A stretch of DNA of 39,632 bases from contig JALGVI010000022.1 of assembly GCA_029838215.1 (NCBI GenBank), positions 1 to 39,632 of the forward strand, read 5' to 3'. Source of the stretch: Candidatus Helarchaeota archaeon (GTDB lineage: Archaea > Asgardarchaeota > Lokiarchaeia > Helarchaeales > RDOG01). Within the stretch, counting starts at the first letter, position 1. Every line of letters begins with the position of its first letter. Position numbers and translations under genes: made by a program. Shown in pieces: positions 24,381-33,307 of this stretch. The notes below the pieces were generated by a model. The model had not been told where the DNA came from and did no database searches. It saw only the letters and a list, made by a program, of their open reading frames with translations.

Positions 24381-27086
24381 GTGCCGGGAGCTAGTCCCGA
24401 ATCCGATAGTACAATGAAGAGACAGAAAAGGGTTTTCCCCCTTGATCCCGTCCTATTCTCGGTAAACTTTGTAAGAAAATTAAGAAAACATCGCGAGATA
24501 AAAACCCATCCCAGCATTAGACAATCCCTTTCAATTGCGAGATTGCTCATCGCCCGGTTCATGAGGGCGGGGCTGTTATCAAGAACAGATTACGTGAATA
24601 TCGCTGTTGCTACATCCGATCCCGAAAACAAAATCATCGCTTACCTAGTTGCCTCGGAGCTCGTATTTGCGGATGAAATTCTGAAATCGTTTAATTTTCA
24701 AAAATCACTAGAAGAAGAAAATTTACTTTCTGCATTGGGAAAAATCGTGGATGACGATGAGAAACATGAAGATCCCGAACTCGAGGATGAATTAGAAAAA
24801 ATATCAAAGGAGCTTTCATACTACGCACGATATTTCAACAACAATGAAGCGGATTTAGAAGAAAATAGGGAATCGCGACCACAGGACAAAGCACGACAGC
24901 TTCAACCGGGTCGGGACGAGTTCGAAGAACAATACAAGTTTTTAGAGTATTTAGAGTCAAATTCACATAAAGAACCCGTCAAATCGATTTTAGAATTCAT
25001 GGATGGACTGGGTTCAATACAAGAACAACACGTAAAATCAATGGATGACCTCATTAAGGCCGTTAGGGAAAAAATTCTGAAGCAACACGATGATTTCGAT
25101 CCATTAAGACTAAAATTAACCGATGAACTCGATATCGGAAAGGATTTGTTAGAAAAGACTTCAAACGAATTGGAAGAATTTATCATCAAATCTAAAATGA
25201 ACTTGGACCCCCAAGAGATCGTTTCGAGCATTTTTAAGGACAGAATAACGGAATTACTGAACGCAATAAACTGTGCAAGGACCAACCAGTTACTAAATTC
25301 ATCAGAACTCGGGCGATATGTTAATGAGGTCAAGAAGATGTTGTCAAACCATTCGTTATATACGTTAAAGGATGTGGCGGCATCATTCGGTAAAGCATCG
25401 CCACAAATCTTTAATGACACGCGACTATTGAATGATATCTTTGGAAACAGCCTCCAATCCATGAGTTTCAATGATTTAATTTCAGAATCCCGATTCATTG
25501 ATGATTATTTTGGAACCGATTTAGAAGAACAACTCAACGATTTTGTGGATGGCTTTTCAAGTTCAAACTCGATGGACCAACTTGAAGCAAGTAAATCTCA
25601 GCACGGACTTCAAAGCCTATCAGAGGACGATTTGCTCAATCAGCTTACATGCCCAATAAATTCACCATTCTGGAGAAAACAAGTCAAGAAGGGAGTTCAA
25701 CAATATCTGAACAAACTTAATCAGTCGGTAGAAAAGAGTGAAGGCGAATCTTTTTCTTCAGCATTGAATTTATTGGATAAAACCAACACCGGATTGCGAT
25801 CATCTGCAAGCATCGCTGACAGATTTTTTATGGAATCGATATTGGATGATTCAATAAATTTGACGCTGGAAATCGTTAATAACAGGGAGGATTTCATGGG
25901 ATTTCTTGAATATTTAAAGAAAACAAACTTGAAAATAGATATTGACAAGGCGAGATCCAAAGGGCTTGAATTAGGATTAAATTCTCAAGAACTGTTGATG
26001 ATGTTATCTCCCAATTTCGACTTGGTCAAGACAATGGTTGAATATCCCGATAATGATATAGACTCATTTCTTAGAATAATGCATGAAATCAAAATCACGC
26101 CGAATCAGGTAGAAGAACTTGTCAAATTAAGTTCCAAACTTTCAAACGAGAAGGCAATTTGTGCCTTGACTTTAGTAGACATGAAAACTACGATGAGAAC
26201 TCTTGAAAATTCAGGTCTGGCAAGCTCCAATTCGATAAAGAACATGATTTACAATTTTGGTGCAGGGTACGGTGAACAATTATTAAAGCAGTGGTTCAAG
26301 GCGAAGCACGGACTCTCGAAATCCGTTTATAACGTGATTAAAGATTACATTAAAAAGATTCTGGTAGAATTATCAATACAGTATTCAAATCTATATCTGG
26401 GGACAGCAGATATCGGACCCAATCCTCAAACGGAACTAAGAAGTTTTAACGAAGATGATGAATTCGATAACATCGATTTAGAAGCAAGCGTCTTGAACAT
26501 AATCGAAAGCGGAAAATCGATGAACCTGCTCGATCACGATGATCTCCTGGTTAACGTTACCAAAAAGGGAAAAAGAGCCGTTGTGATTGAGATAGACGTT
26601 TCGGGATCAATGGCAAGTGCAAATTTGGACTCGATCGCCATTGCTGCACTGATGATGTTGTACAAATTTGACGCGGAAGAAATAGCCATTTGTTTTTTCG
26701 AATCCGATTTATATATATTAAAGGAATTGAGTGAGCGGGCCGATATCGAGAAGATTGCGGATAAAATCCTGAGTTTGGAACCAATGGGCGGAACAATGCT
26801 TAAAAAAGCGTTGGAATGGGCGAACATGAATCTTGAGAAATATCGTTCGGGTGAAAAAATCAACATCCTATTTACTGATGCTGAAATTTATGATGCTGAG
26901 GAGTGCCGTGTTGAGCTCCTGAAAATGGCATCGAATGAAGTTAAGATGGTCTTGGTCGTGCCGAAATTTAATTTTTCAGGCACATTCGCTAAAAAAATCA
27001 TTGAATTAACAAACGGCACCATCCTGAAACTCGAAGAGTGGGAAGATTTTCCGAAATTAATATCGAAAATATTCAGAAATCAGTGA
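24381..27086 (+). CDS. VWA-domain protein, MoxR partner
   Basis: 901 residues from GTG 24381 (AAGGTGAG 11 nt upstream); ATG 24414 is the alternative but lacks a site. Residues 1 to about 690 are helical and acidic with no recognised domain. The VWA domain fills about 730-895. The MIDAS metal site is intact: DVSGS at 739-743, T805 in GGTML and D833 in FTDAE. Such proteins bind substrates or partners through the metal site while MoxR supplies ATP-driven remodelling. The long N-terminal region exceeds that of CoxE-type proteins and is closer in plan to E. coli YehP-like proteins. Confidence 0.88.
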   Translation: MPGASPESDSTMKRQKRVFPLDPVLFSVNFVRKLRKHREIKTHPSIRQSLSIARLLIARFMRAGLLSRTDYVNIAVATSDPENKIIAYLVASELVFADEILKSFNFQKSLEEENLLSALGKIVDDDEKHEDPELEDELEKISKELSYYARYFNNNEADLEENRESRPQDKARQLQPGRDEFEEQYKFLEYLESNSHKEPVKSILEFMDGLGSIQEQHVKSMDDLIKAVREKILKQHDDFDPLRLKLTDELDIGKDLLEKTSNELEEFIIKSKMNLDPQEIVSSIFKDRITELLNAINCARTNQLLNSSELGRYVNEVKKMLSNHSLYTLKDVAASFGKASPQIFNDTRLLNDIFGNSLQSMSFNDLISESRFIDDYFGTDLEEQLNDFVDGFSSSNSMDQLEASKSQHGLQSLSEDDLLNQLTCPINSPFWRKQVKKGVQQYLNKLNQSVEKSEGESFSSALNLLDKTNTGLRSSASIADRFFMESILDDSINLTLEIVNNREDFMGFLEYLKKTNLKIDIDKARSKGLELGLNSQELLMMLSPNFDLVKTMVEYPDNDIDSFLRIMHEIKITPNQVEELVKLSSKLSNEKAICALTLVDMKTTMRTLENSGLASSNSIKNMIYNFGAGYGEQLLKQWFKAKHGLSKSVYNVIKDYIKKILVELSIQYSNLYLGTADIGPNPQTELRSFNEDDEFDNIDLEASVLNIIESGKSMNLLDHDDLLVNVTKKGKRAVVIEIDVSGSMASANLDSIAIAALMMLYKFDAEEIAICFFESDLYILKELSERADIEKIADKILSLEPMGGTMLKKALEWANMNLEKYRSGEKINILFTDAEIYDAEECRVELLKMASNEVKMVLVVPKFNFSGTFAKKIIELTNGTILKLEEWEDFPKLISKIFRNQ

Positions 27087-27095
27087 AAAGATAAG

Positions 27096-29921
27096 GTGGT
27101 TTCCATCCCTCGAGATCTTAAAAATCATTTAGAAAATTTAAGCTTTATCAAACAGTTCTGCGACTCAAGACGCATTAAAAGGGCAAAGAGTATTCCGAAC
27201 CACTATATCTTCATGTACGAGCTTGATGATCTATCAGAAATGATTGAAATTCGTGCCAGAATTGCAGGTTCTTTTTCTAAAGATTATCAAATCTTAATTA
27301 AAGCAGATCTTAAAGAAAAAATAATGACGTTGATTCATTATTGTCCCGATTTTCATAATATTGGAGACCATAAGTTTTGCAAGCACGTCAGCAAGATTCT
27401 GTTAGTCACGGAACCAAAAATCATGAAAAAAATCACGGAAATTTTTAAAATAGAAAAAATAATCAACGAGATGGAAATTAATAAAATCAAGAGGGAAAAT
27501 ACGCTAATTGAAGTAGAAAAACACTTGAAATTAAAGAATCATGAACACGCTATTAGAAGAATAATGAATCTGGCAGAAGAAACTCAGGATTATTCTCTTT
27601 TAAATGGAACCGCGGATTTATGTCTTAAATATTCATGTCTGAAAGAATTTTTGGACTTGTATGTTTTTCTAAACAAAAAGTTGCAAGAGTTTCTAGAAAC
27701 AAAAAAACAAGTTTATCATCGGATTTCAAAATCTTCCAAAAAAAGACATCGTCGCAGTGAATTTATTCGTGATAAATTGATCCGAGAGAAAAAAGAGATT
27801 GATGGCCTAGTCGCTCAAGTAACCGAATGCCGGAATCAAATAAATCCTGAAAAAGTATTTGAGGCGATAAAGAAAACGCTCGAATTAATTGAGATCGCCC
27901 CGAAATTGAAGAAAATATCTCTCATTCATGAAATAAATAAAGTATATCAAATTTTTGAATCTGAATTGTTTGAAAAATTCTTTTTATTACTCCATGATCA
28001 CGTCACTTCGTCCAAAATGCACTTTTTATTTAAGTACATGATTCTTGGACCTGCAGTCCTGAAACCTAAAATCACGTTATCTACGATGAAAAATGAAATA
28101 ATCAAGAAAATTTTTCGGGTCAAGTCTCCCAAAGATAGAATAAAAATCGTTTTTGGTCGTTCACATTCTGATTTAAACGAAGATTACAGGTTGATGTTGC
28201 AAGATTTAATTTTGAATCTTGCGGGCAGGGACGTGATTAACTCGGCAGAAGAACTTTCTTTGCAACTATCTTTATCGCCTAAATTAACGCGAGAAATTCA
28301 AACATTGATAAGAGATTACAGAAAAAACTCGGAAGACTTAATTAAAAAGTCCTACAAGATCAAATTCCAATATTTGAAAAAAATCATGTATTTATACCAC
28401 GATGGAAAGCCCATAACTTATTCCGCGAGATTTTCAACGTTTTATGGAAGTAACAAGTATTCAACAACCGTTAAAACTATTTTTATCAGTCCGAAACCTC
28501 GAAATCCATTCGAACGGTTCCTTAGAGAAAAAATCGGTTTTGATGCTTCTCATCCCGATTATTGCAGGAAAGAAGACTACATTCATAATTTTCCCATCTT
28601 GAAGGATATTTATGATGCAAGGGAAATTCTCAACATTTGGAACTACTGGAGGAAGGAAGATCTCGAAGTATCCGTTATATTCTCCAATGAACAAGTCAAA
28701 TCAGACGTGAACATCATCCTCGAAAGCGATCTTAATGAATTCTGTCTAATTGAATGGGATTTGTCGAACGAGCCCGTAAATGGACTCTTTCTCGTTCAAT
28801 ATGGCGACTTGATAATGATACCCGATGAGAAAGCACCTCTCACGAAAAAGATAATGCCGTTTGACTTGTTGCTGTGTGAGAAATCTCCTGTCGAAATTAA
28901 AAATGGTCTCGCGACTATGAGACCGGTCAAAAAAATCGCATTTGAAATGCTTTTTGAAGTGATCCAGAAAAACCTACCGATTTTCTCATCGTGTCTTCCA
29001 TTAAAAAAACTGCAGAGTCTTTTTAGAGTATATAATCAGATTCGTGTACCCGAAACCACGAACGTCTCGAAAAAGTCAGATGATCAAGCAAGATCCATCC
29101 AATTCTTTAAATTATTGGGGGAAATCAAGGAAGACCTGTTAAATCTATTCCATCCAAACAAACCGAAGTTTCTACAGCTTTTTAACAAGCACGTTTCCAA
29201 CATGATCGTAAATGATAAGGAGAAATTCTTCTCAATTCTAAAGGATTTTCCTGTCGGACACGAGTTTGAGAAGTTTATCCTAACGTTATCCAACTTTGAT
29301 AAATACAAGAAGATTTTCATTGATACCAACCTGCAATCCGTGAAGCATCGTCCCCAAGTATCTGCCATTTTCGAAAATAGAATCGAGGTTTCTTTGGATA
29401 TAAAAAAAAGAGATCATGACCTGACTCAAAAGGTTCAAAAAGCAGACATCTATCATGGTGGACAAATATTGAAGTATTTCATCATAAAAAACTTCAGAAA
29501 ACACGAAAAATTCTCGGATTTTAGGCGTGAACTGTTAAAATTCATTGAAAAACGTTTAAAGATGCTCGAAGCACATCCTTTCGGTCATCTTTTAATAGAC
29601 GTGGACCAGTTATCAATGCATCCCATTTTTGAAAAGCACGTGAGCTTTTTTGTCAAAAAACGAATGGAAGAACTCTTTAAAGTGAAGATCAAGGCGATAG
29701 CAACAGAGACAACCGAAGAGCAACCAAACCGCTCAAGTAAGATTTGTAAATATGATATTGGGCAATTTTATAATACCCACTATGGTTACTTGATTTGCAA
29801 AAACGTCTTGGTGGATTATGACGGAACAGATCTTGTGTCAAGCGAAGAGATAAAACAAATAAGAGAAACCATCAATACATACGGAATCCCAATCAATATT
29901 AACAATTTGATCCATCCCTGA
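27096..29921 (+). CDS. Large protein with a SWIM-like zinc finger, third member of the MoxR-VWA set
   Basis: 941 residues from GTG 27096, 9 nt after the VWA stop. A SWIM-like zinc finger is at 81-97: H81-Y-C83-P-D-F ... F-C95-K-H97. The canonical motif is CxC(n)CxH; here the first Cys is His, which can still bind zinc. Residues 110-260 are coiled and very basic (KSSKKRHRRSEF). The remaining 650 residues are mixed and unrecognised; residues 440-600 look like a compact alpha/beta region. The trio MoxR-VWA-SWIM is known from bacterial yehLMPQ-type clusters; the function there is not settled. Here the SWIM protein may deliver DNA or a protein substrate. Confidence is high for a gene, moderate for the SWIM call. 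Confidence 0.72.
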   Translation: MVSIPRDLKNHLENLSFIKQFCDSRRIKRAKSIPNHYIFMYELDDLSEMIEIRARIAGSFSKDYQILIKADLKEKIMTLIHYCPDFHNIGDHKFCKHVSKILLVTEPKIMKKITEIFKIEKIINEMEINKIKRENTLIEVEKHLKLKNHEHAIRRIMNLAEETQDYSLLNGTADLCLKYSCLKEFLDLYVFLNKKLQEFLETKKQVYHRISKSSKKRHRRSEFIRDKLIREKKEIDGLVAQVTECRNQINPEKVFEAIKKTLELIEIAPKLKKISLIHEINKVYQIFESELFEKFFLLLHDHVTSSKMHFLFKYMILGPAVLKPKITLSTMKNEIIKKIFRVKSPKDRIKIVFGRSHSDLNEDYRLMLQDLILNLAGRDVINSAEELSLQLSLSPKLTREIQTLIRDYRKNSEDLIKKSYKIKFQYLKKIMYLYHDGKPITYSARFSTFYGSNKYSTTVKTIFISPKPRNPFERFLREKIGFDASHPDYCRKEDYIHNFPILKDIYDAREILNIWNYWRKEDLEVSVIFSNEQVKSDVNIILESDLNEFCLIEWDLSNEPVNGLFLVQYGDLIMIPDEKAPLTKKIMPFDLLLCEKSPVEIKNGLATMRPVKKIAFEMLFEVIQKNLPIFSSCLPLKKLQSLFRVYNQIRVPETTNVSKKSDDQARSIQFFKLLGEIKEDLLNLFHPNKPKFLQLFNKHVSNMIVNDKEKFFSILKDFPVGHEFEKFILTLSNFDKYKKIFIDTNLQSVKHRPQVSAIFENRIEVSLDIKKRDHDLTQKVQKADIYHGGQILKYFIIKNFRKHEKFSDFRRELLKFIEKRLKMLEAHPFGHLLIDVDQLSMHPIFEKHVSFFVKKRMEELFKVKIKAIATETTEEQPNRSSKICKYDIGQFYNTHYGYLICKNVLVDYDGTDLVSSEEIKQIRETINTYGIPININNLIHP

Positions 29922-29958
29922 AATTCATGTGAAGAATTAATGGACAAACTTTTTCTTC

Positions 29959-30525
29959 CTAAAAACGGATGCGCTTCAAGATTGCCTCTTTTATTAGGTT
30001 GATGCCCTTCTTCGTTTTTGCAGAACAGGGAATTATTATGTCGGGAACGGCATGCCAGTCAGGTCCTAAATTAAATTCACGCGAAACCATGTTTAACGAA
30101 TCGTTTAATGCTTGTTGCGGTAATTTGTCGCTTTTATTGCAAGCCACGATCGGATTCAGGTCGAATTCCTGCAGGAAGTGAAACAATTCAATATCGAGGG
30201 GAACCTGCCGATCTTTCCAGCGCTTGACCAGCTCGGGAAAGAGCTTTATGTCGAGTATCAACACGGCAGTTTCAATTATGCGATGATTCGGGCTTGCATT
30301 CTTTTCAACATACGAAATGATTTTTTTCTGGATGGCTCTGGCTTGCTTGAACCTCAAGCCAGGAGTATCAACCAAGATGTAATTCTTAAGCTCTTGATGC
30401 CAAAACGCTTGAGTCGTTCCCGCGTGTTTTCCGACAGCAACACCTTTCTTCCGGTTGGACAAAAGCCGAAAAATAGAAGACTTGCCAACGTTTGAGCGAC
30501 CGATCAACAGAACCTCTTTTTTCAT
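29959..30525 (-). CDS. engB: EngB/YihA-type ribosome-assembly GTPase
   Basis: 188 residues from ATG 30525 (GTG 30537 would add four). G1 GRSNVGKSS is at 9-17, G2 is the GTTQ near 36-39, G3 DTPG at 53-56, G4 NKSD and G5 CSAK follow. The short size and single domain match EngB/YsxC/YihA, which act in assembly of the large ribosomal subunit. Divergent from the FtsJ gene, with which it shares a 130-nt promoter region. Confidence 0.88.
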   Translation of the reverse strand: MKKEVLLIGRSNVGKSSIFRLLSNRKKGVAVGKHAGTTQAFWHQELKNYILVDTPGLRFKQARAIQKKIISYVEKNASPNHRIIETAVLILDIKLFPELVKRWKDRQVPLDIELFHFLQEFDLNPIVACNKSDKLPQQALNDSLNMVSREFNLGPDWHAVPDIIIPCSAKTKKGINLIKEAILKRIRF

Positions 30526-30625
30526 CCGAAATACCACTCATTTCATTCTATAATGGACGTTCAGGGCGATCAGGAACGAACAAAAAATTAAAGAAAACCT
30601 CCTGACGATGTACTTCAACAAAAGT

Positions 30626-30634
30626 CTATATAAA
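30626..30634 (+). promoter_or_regulatory. TATA box of the FtsJ gene
   Basis: CTATATAAA on the plus strand centres about 26 nt before the TTG start at 30656. Transcription would begin at or next to the start codon, which implies a leaderless mRNA. Confidence 0.6.
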
Positions 30635-30655
30635 TCATGACGATTTGGGATTGTC

Positions 30656-31270
30656 TTGCCGAAAAAACGCTGGATTGAGAAACGAATAACAGATCCGTAT
30701 TACGTGCGATCGAAACGAGAAGGATATTCGAGTCGTGCGGCTTTCAAATTGGAAGAAATGAAGAAATTTCATGTATTCAGGGGGGCCCGGGTCATCATAG
30801 ACCTGTGTTCATCACCAGGAAGTTGGATCGAAGTTCTAACACGCGAGACAGATGCAGAGTTCATTTTGGGGATCGACTTGAAGAAAATTCGGGTAGGGGA
30901 ATCGGAACACGTTCATTTCTTACAGGGTGACGTCACGGACGAAACATTGATCCCGCAAATCCTAGAAAAATTACCGCGTTTAGCCGATCTCGTGCTGAGC
31001 GACTGTTCTCAAAAGACTTCAGGAGTCAAGGCAACGGACCACGCACGACAGATGTTTTTAGCCGAATGTTCATTAGAAATAGCATTAAATTGCCTTAGAC
31101 CAGGGGGAATATTCGTCACGAAGGTTTTCCAAGGCGACCTGCTTCAAGATTTCGTCAGTAGATTAAAAGATTCTTTTTTTTCGGTCAAGAGATTTAAACC
31201 ACGTGCTTCATTAAAAAGTTCCGCAGAAATGTACGTTTTGGGATTTGGCAAAAAAGCAGTCAGGTCATGA
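30656..31270 (+). CDS. rlmE: FtsJ/RrmJ-family 2'-O-methyltransferase
   Basis: 204 residues, start TTG 30656 (MPKKRWIEKR...). The SAM-binding DLCSSPGSW is at 49-57. The catalytic tetrad K-D-K-E is complete: K31 (SRAAFKL), D116 (LSDCS), K156 (VTKVF) and E191 (SAEMY). The length and the RSKREGYSSRAAFKL start fit RrmJ/RlmE, which methylates the 23S rRNA A-loop; tRNA-type Trm7 homologs are the alternative. It converges with the TFE-beta gene, and the two stop codons share TCATGA at 31265-31270. Confidence 0.9.
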   Translation: MPKKRWIEKRITDPYYVRSKREGYSSRAAFKLEEMKKFHVFRGARVIIDLCSSPGSWIEVLTRETDAEFILGIDLKKIRVGESEHVHFLQGDVTDETLIPQILEKLPRLADLVLSDCSQKTSGVKATDHARQMFLAECSLEIALNCLRPGGIFVTKVFQGDLLQDFVSRLKDSFFSVKRFKPRASLKSSAEMYVLGFGKKAVRS

Positions 31271-31708
31271 GTTCGTGGTTTTTGCTTCTTCAGTTTCTCC
31301 GGGAGCATTTTCTTTTATCCGGGAGCGATTATTCACCTGATTTATGATCCACTCGCTCAAGTTATCGCATTTATTCGGAGTGATGAGTTGTCTTGCGCCA
31401 CAAGATGAGAGCGAACCGCAAACAAAACAGGGACAATCTCCCAAGGTGTCCCAATGCAATCGGTCGGAATCGAGGATTTCGGACTCAAGCGGATATAGTC
31501 GATAGGTCCATCTACCCCCATTTAGCTCCTTGTTGCGACGGACCATCCCTTTTTTCTCTAACCTGAGAGCCACGCGACTCCCTTCTCTGCTATTCAGACC
31601 TAAATGCCTCCATAGCTCTGATTGGAGAATGCCTTTCGGACCAGCCTGCTTCACGAGTTCTAAGGCATTTCTTTCCACTTCATCATCATCTTGTTGCTTT
31701 GGCGACAC
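31265..31708 (-). CDS. TFE-beta / RPC34-like transcription factor
   Basis: 147 residues from GTG 31708. A winged-helix domain covers about 10-72 (GPKGILQSELWRHLGL, SRVALRLEKKGMVRR). The C-terminal part has C92, C94, C97, C103 and C114 in CPCFVCGSLSSCG ... TPNKCDNLSEWI, the Cys pattern that holds the FeS cluster in archaeal TFE-beta and human RPC39. In archaea TFE-beta pairs with TFE-alpha to help open the promoter. This gene is one of the eukaryote-like traits that fit an Asgard or TACK host. The last 25 residues are charged and variable. Confidence 0.83.
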   Translation of the reverse strand: MSPKQQDDDEVERNALELVKQAGPKGILQSELWRHLGLNSREGSRVALRLEKKGMVRRNKELNGGRWTYRLYPLESEILDSDRLHWDTLGDCPCFVCGSLSSCGARQLITPNKCDNLSEWIINQVNNRSRIKENAPGETEEAKTTNS

Positions 31709-32281
31709 AATTAAGCACTCTTTTACCTTGGCTTGCTCTCATCGTTCTAATAGGCAGCGAAGAAATTGCATTCTTCTGAAAACTCTGAGAATTCGAAAAC
31801 GAAATTCATTCTCAATATTAATTATGTGCAAGAATGAATTTAAACGTAATTCAAACAAATCGTAGAACAACATGATTAGTTAAAACAATGTTATTTCTTA
31901 ACAGTCGTGTCATTTTCGTGAGTGCTCTACCGATTAAATGCTTTAAAACATGGAACCACCGTGATAAGAAAGTAAAATGAAAGGAATAGGGGAACTTCCC
32001 CTAAGAAAAAGTCAGTGGTTGAATTCGTCGTCATTGCACGAAAATCGTGCTGCCGAAGACCGTTTATTCTCATCATCCTTGAAATACATGTGCTTTTGAA
32101 CTTAAGAAAATTTTGTTTTTCCATGAAATTTGATGAGTCAAGGTCGAAAAATGGCGATTTTTTGTCAAGTCTGATGGATGCTTTTTTATTTCAAGTCTTC
32201 AAGTGACCGTATTTATCATGAGTGACATCACGAGATATCAGGTCAGGCAACTTAAAAACAAAACAGGTCGAAGGAAAAATC
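31709..32281. other. 570-nt gap with two perfect hairpins, no convincing gene
   Basis: No coding frame here has a good start, ribosome-binding site or protein-like composition. Two palindromes stand out: AGGGGAACTTCCCCT at 31988-32002 and GCACGAAAATCGTGC at 32036-32050, 34 nt apart. An AT-rich TTTAAAA at about 31940 could be a promoter. This may be a small RNA gene or the 5' region of the DMT transporter. Confidence 0.4.
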
Positions 32282-33226
32282 ATGGTCAAGAAGAAAACGA
32301 AGATCGGAATTCTCTTTGCAATCGGCTCGATATTTTTGGGAGGAATCCAACCCATCATTGCCAGGGCACGCCCGATCGTCCTTGATGCGCACATCTTCTC
32401 GGCAATGAGCTGCCTGTTCCAGGCATTAATCTTCATTCCACTCGTGTTACTCGAATATAAACTCGCAAGGAGAAATTCGAGCGAGTCGGTGGACGTGAAT
32501 TTCTTATCCGATTCAGGCGTGAAGCTCTATTTCGGCAAGTCAAAGTGGATTTTATACATCATCGTGGGCGTGACGTTTTCTCTGGCACTGTTTTTGTATT
32601 ATTTTGGACTCGATCTTGCAGGTGCCATAAATGGAACACTGGCTCAAAAAAGCACGGCATTCTTTGGGCTATTCTACGGTTACCTGCTGTTACGAGAGAA
32701 AGTCACGAAATTGCAAGTGATTTTTTCCTGCGTGCTTTTCTTTGGATTGGTGCTTGCCGTAACGCAAGGCGCTTTCTTCCTTCTCCAAGTAAACATCGGA
32801 GTCATCATAATTCTAATTTGTTCGGCCATCTGGATGTTCGGACACACCTGCAGCAAGCCATACCTGAGCAACAAGATAACAAACTCGTCAGAACTCCTCA
32901 TAATGAGAAATTTCATTTCTGCTGCCGTATTGCTCGTTACCTACTTGATCATCTTCGGACCGTTTCACATGATCATCATCTTCGACCCCGTCAACGCGAT
33001 GTTCTACATCCTGATGGCAGTTGTATACGGAAGCAACCTTTTCTGCTGGTACCAAATAATAAAATATCTCGACGTGTCCATCGGCACGATTCTAATCACG
33101 CCACAACTCATTGTCACGGCGTTTTTCGGCTCGATATTCTTGGGAGAAGCCTTTACCATTTTCCACCTGATCGGTCTCATCATTATACTCTCAAGCATCA
33201 TCATCATCAATTACCAGTCCCGATGA
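32282..33226 (+). CDS. DMT-superfamily (EamA-type) membrane transporter
   Basis: 314 residues from ATG 32282, preceded by AGGTCGAAGG. Ten hydrophobic helices in two internally similar halves, each starting with the typical GxxxxG/ALxxK features (FAIGSIFLGGIQPIIARA; later ICSAIWMFGHTCSKP). The second half ends with LGEAFTIFHLIGLIIILSSI, the standard EamA C-terminal pattern. It exports or imports small metabolites; the substrate is not evident. It probably ends just before the HAD gene as a separate or read-through unit. Confidence 0.85.
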   Translation: MVKKKTKIGILFAIGSIFLGGIQPIIARARPIVLDAHIFSAMSCLFQALIFIPLVLLEYKLARRNSSESVDVNFLSDSGVKLYFGKSKWILYIIVGVTFSLALFLYYFGLDLAGAINGTLAQKSTAFFGLFYGYLLLREKVTKLQVIFSCVLFFGLVLAVTQGAFFLLQVNIGVIIILICSAIWMFGHTCSKPYLSNKITNSSELLIMRNFISAAVLLVTYLIIFGPFHMIIIFDPVNAMFYILMAVVYGSNLFCWYQIIKYLDVSIGTILITPQLIVTAFFGSIFLGEAFTIFHLIGLIIILSSIIIINYQSR

Positions 33227-33307
33227 AGGGAAGGTCTTGCCGTTTCCAGCAGGTAGATTTAAATTTCTCAAATTTCACGTCTTGATATGTCAGGAGGCAA
33301 GTGAACC

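Noticed and set aside
32131..32174. Possible C/D box sRNA: TGATGA at 32131 and CTGA at 32171
   Set aside because: The base before the C box is not a purine, no internal D' and C' boxes are present and there is no closing stem; such boxes are common by chance.
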